Positions 61,367 through 64,000 of a stretch of 64,000 nt of DNA are shown in pieces. Below the pieces are notes generated by a model that did no database searches, was not told where the DNA came from, and saw nothing but the letters and a program-made list of their open reading frames with translations. The translations under genes and the position numbers were made by a program. Each line of letters begins with the position of its first letter. Positions within the stretch are counted from its first letter, which is position 1. The DNA is from an uncultured Clostridia bacterium (GTDB lineage Bacteria > Bacillota > Clostridia > RUG12999). The stretch is from contig CAKVOK010000015.1 of assembly GCA_934792465.1 (NCBI GenBank), forward strand, positions 1 through 64,000, given 5' to 3'.

Positions 61367-64000
61367 ATGAGAAAAAATACATTCGTTCTTATTCTAAGCT
61401 TAATAATCATGATTGTACCGCAAATTAATGCGAGTGCGGACAGGGAAACGCAGCAGGTCAAAATGCTGTTCGACCATAGCTTCAGTATGTGCCGCGAGCG
61501 GGCGGACGGCTACGGCGGCAGAATGTCCGCATGGGATATAAACGACGCAGGAGGAAGAATACTGAATGCCGGATATATGCAGATGATAGATACAAGCGAT
61601 ATATTTCCCGTGGAAGCGACACGGCATTTTGAAGAAATCTCCGCAGGGACGGCAACGCTTGAATTTTCGTTCACGGTCAGCGATTCCATGGAAAACGGAG
61701 GTTTTGAACTGCGCAGCGGTGACGAAAGCATACTTTCGCTTATCATGCACAAAGGCGCACTTGCCGCAAACGGAAAGGTTATTGATTACATAACACCGAA
61801 CAAGTGGCAGTACGTAAGAATAGAAACGGATTTTTCGAATACTTCGGCAATAATATATATTAACGGTTCAAAAAAAGCCGATATTGCAGTGCACGGCACA
61901 AGTGCCGATAATTTCTATATAACGAGCGGAGATGCCGCAATGGGCAATATGTCAACATCATATGCGAGAATGTACACGGGATATAACGTATACGAAAATT
62001 TTGACAACGGCGGTTTTGTTCCGAAAGATTGGAAAGTCCTCAAAGATAAAAAAGAAGTGTCGGGAAGCTTCAAAAACACATTGAACAGTGCAAACTGTGT
62101 TTTTCAGCTGCAAAAGGATTTTGATAAGCTGAATACTCCGACCGTTATGAAATTTGACGCTATACAGCCGCAAAGCCGAAATTTCTATTTCAGAGTATAC
62201 GACGGAACGACGGTTGCGTTCATGCTGACGGCAGACGGAGAAAATTTTTATTATAAATCGGGAAAAACAACTGTGCCCGTATACAGCGGATACAAAGAAA
62301 ATATGTGGTACAGCTTCAGAATTATTTTGTATCCGGATACAAAAACAGCCGATATTTATATAAACGGCAGAATAGCGAAATCCGGTGCGGAATTTTACAA
62401 AAATACCGCAAGCGGATTTGATAAGCTTGATTTTTATCTTGATAAAAATGCGGACGCACCGAATGTTACGATAGACAATGTTCGTGTATATCCTTACGAA
62501 ACGTTTTCGGATTACGTGCCCGAACCGAACAAGGTTGTTTCGAATAAGTATTCGGTCGGTATGCAGTTTTGCCCTCTTTGGACGGAGGGCGAGAACTTCG
62601 GCTACGATTGGCTCAGGGATTCGACGGTGAGAGAATCCGTACTCGGATTTTATGATGAAAACAGCCCGGAAACTATGGACTGGGCGATAAAATATATGGT
62701 TGAGCATGGCGTGGATTTTCAGTGGCATTGTATATATATGCACGGCAAAAATAATGAACCGTTCGAGCCGTCGAGAGGTTCTCCGCTGCTGCATGAAGCA
62801 TATTTCAAGGCAAAATATGCCGATATGATGGATTTTGCGATTTTGTGGGAAAATGAGGTCAGCGGCGGCTGGTCGGAAGATACGGCGGAAAACCGTGAGA
62901 ATTTTCTGAAATATATGATCCCGTTTTGGATTGAATATTATTTTAAAAATCCGTCATACAAGATGATAGACGGCAGACCCATGGTCGGAATATACCACCT
63001 TACGGCACTGCGAAAAACATTCGGTTCTGCTGCGGAAATCTCCGATATGTTTTCAAAAATGGGGGATTTGTGCGAAGCAGAGGGTTTGGGCAGACCGTAT
63101 CTCGTATTAAATACATATCTTGTGGATTTTGCGGAATCCGCATACAATGCGTATAAACAATACGGATTTGAAGCCTCATACGCATACAATATGGGTTCAA
63201 ACAATGCGAAAAAGCAGCTTGCATATCATAAAAAAGGCGCAGCTGCGGCGAACAACGTATCTGATTACAGATATATACCGACCGTTTCGCAGGGATTTGA
63301 TTCGCTCCTTGCAAACGGCACGGTGGGTTATAAAATGACCGCAGAAGAATTTGACGGTTATCTTGCGCATATCAACAGCGATATTATGCCGGGTATTAAA
63401 GCCGATACATCGGGGAAAAAGCTGATAATGGCGGCAACCTGGAACGAATATTCCGAGGGTCATTATTTCATGCCGACCAATACGGGCGGATTTGGTTATC
63501 TTGATTCTTTCAGAAAAAATCTTTGCGGAAATGAAAAGCTGCTTGATGTTGACTGCACCGAAAGTCTGCAATTCGCCGGCTGGAATATATGGAACGGCGG
63601 AAACGCTTCGTACAGCTCGGCGGAAAAAGCCAATCTGACAAACAGTTCATGGTCGGCGCTGACTACCGTCATACCGAATTACGGCGAAGCGGACAAGGTG
63701 CGTATAACGCTGAAAAAAGAAAACGGCGCAGGCGGACTTGCGGATTTTGCAATAACACGCCTTGCGTGCAAGCAATGCAGCAATATAGCAGATGAGGGCA
63801 ACACGTATTACAGACAAAAAATACAGGTAAATGCAGGTGACGGATACACTGTTGCGGAAATTCCGATTACGCATACAGAGGGTGAAGAAAACGAAGCCCG
63901 TATATGGGTGGAAGCAGGAAACTATATTAAGCGTGTGGAGGTTTTGCCGAAAGGCTGGGGCGAAGAACACACCGACATAATACCGACAGCGAACCAAAAG
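61367..64000 (+). CDS. Secreted GH99-like protein (3' end beyond window)
   Basis: Open from ATG 61367, with GGAG 8 bases upstream, to the window end (878 codons visible). Signal peptide about 1-25 (IVPQINASAD). Two lectin-like modules (about 28-200 and 205-385), a GH99-like barrel (about 392-720) with QFCPLWTEGENFGYDWL, SPETMDWAIKYMVEHGVDF, FWIEYYFKNPSYKMIDGRP and AATWNEYSEGHYFMP, then a beta module (about 730-870) ending YIKRVEVLPKGW that matches one in the SGNH protein. It is a clear paralogue of the barrel at 50838-54890. The rest of the protein is not visible, so further modules or an anchor cannot be excluded. Confidence 0.8.
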   Translation, partial: MRKNTFVLILSLIIMIVPQINASADRETQQVKMLFDHSFSMCRERADGYGGRMSAWDINDAGGRILNAGYMQMIDTSDIFPVEATRHFEEISAGTATLEFSFTVSDSMENGGFELRSGDESILSLIMHKGALAANGKVIDYITPNKWQYVRIETDFSNTSAIIYINGSKKADIAVHGTSADNFYITSGDAAMGNMSTSYARMYTGYNVYENFDNGGFVPKDWKVLKDKKEVSGSFKNTLNSANCVFQLQKDFDKLNTPTVMKFDAIQPQSRNFYFRVYDGTTVAFMLTADGENFYYKSGKTTVPVYSGYKENMWYSFRIILYPDTKTADIYINGRIAKSGAEFYKNTASGFDKLDFYLDKNADAPNVTIDNVRVYPYETFSDYVPEPNKVVSNKYSVGMQFCPLWTEGENFGYDWLRDSTVRESVLGFYDENSPETMDWAIKYMVEHGVDFQWHCIYMHGKNNEPFEPSRGSPLLHEAYFKAKYADMMDFAILWENEVSGGWSEDTAENRENFLKYMIPFWIEYYFKNPSYKMIDGRPMVGIYHLTALRKTFGSAAEISDMFSKMGDLCEAEGLGRPYLVLNTYLVDFAESAYNAYKQYGFEASYAYNMGSNNAKKQLAYHKKGAAAANNVSDYRYIPTVSQGFDSLLANGTVGYKMTAEEFDGYLAHINSDIMPGIKADTSGKKLIMAATWNEYSEGHYFMPTNTGGFGYLDSFRKNLCGNEKLLDVDCTESLQFAGWNIWNGGNASYSSAEKANLTNSSWSALTTVIPNYGEADKVRITLKKENGAGGLADFAITRLACKQCSNIADEGNTYYRQKIQVNAGDGYTVAEIPITHTEGEENEARIWVEAGNYIKRVEVLPKGWGEEHTDIIPTANQK

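Overview
The window looks like a chromosomal segment of a low-to-mid GC, Gram-positive anaerobe of the class Clostridia. The support is a T-box leader on thrS, consensus vegetative promoters with 17-base spacers, AAGGAGG-type ribosome binding sites, many S-layer-homology (SLH) and signal-peptide proteins, YesM/YesN-type two-component genes, LplABC-type sugar transporters, and a short intergenic hairpin repeat of a kind common in gut Clostridia. The density of large secreted, SLH-anchored carbohydrate-active proteins recalls gut polysaccharide degraders such as Monoglobus, but that placement is inference. No rRNA, tRNA, CRISPR array, transposase or integrase was seen.

Region A (1-8.3 kb, minus strand) is an accessory operon. 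One consensus promoter, flanked by an inverted repeat, reads through an AbiEi-like regulator, an AbiEii-like nucleotidyltransferase, a NurA-like nuclease, a HerA-like ATPase, a GHKL ATPase and a B12-binding-type radical SAM protein. Gaps are at most 14 bases or the genes overlap. The set resembles an anti-phage or mobile-element-control island in an unusual combination. The GHKL ATPase carries an in-frame TAG at codon 20, just before its N-box. A gene remnant lies at the left edge.

Region B (8.5-11.5 kb, minus strand) holds thrS with promoter, T-box and terminator, then a cupin-AraC regulator divergent from region C.

Region C (11.6-16.6 kb, plus strand) is a cytoplasmic sugar operon: a small orphan protein, a ROK kinase, a GmhA-like SIS isomerase, an FSA-type aldolase and a GH38 alpha-mannosidase, closed by a terminator.

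Region D (16.6-41.7 kb, plus strand) holds a secreted BNR_4 beta-propeller protein, a membrane AraC regulator, a solute-binding protein with two permeases, an SLH protein pair, three large secreted proteins built of lectin-like modules (one also BNR_4), a GH36-like alpha-galactosidase and a GNAT-fold acyltransferase. Two transcripts share a promoter and motif arrangement with identical spacing, suggesting control by the AraC protein encoded between them.

Region E (41.7-64 kb) opens with a histidine kinase and response regulator on the minus strand. Divergent from them are an Ig-like secreted protein, a second copy of the SLH pair, a 1350-residue GH99-like protein, a second solute-binding protein with two permeases (interrupted by a palindromic array of AGCTAAATT motifs and mini-hairpins), an SGNH esterase-like protein and a second GH99-like protein running off the window.

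Taken together, regions C-E read as one complex-glycan utilisation locus. Surface proteins bind and cut the polymer, two ABC importers (no ATPase encoded here) take up the oligosaccharides, cytoplasmic GH38 and GH36 enzymes trim them, and the kinase, isomerase and aldolase feed the sugar into glycolysis. A mannose-containing glycan is the best guess.
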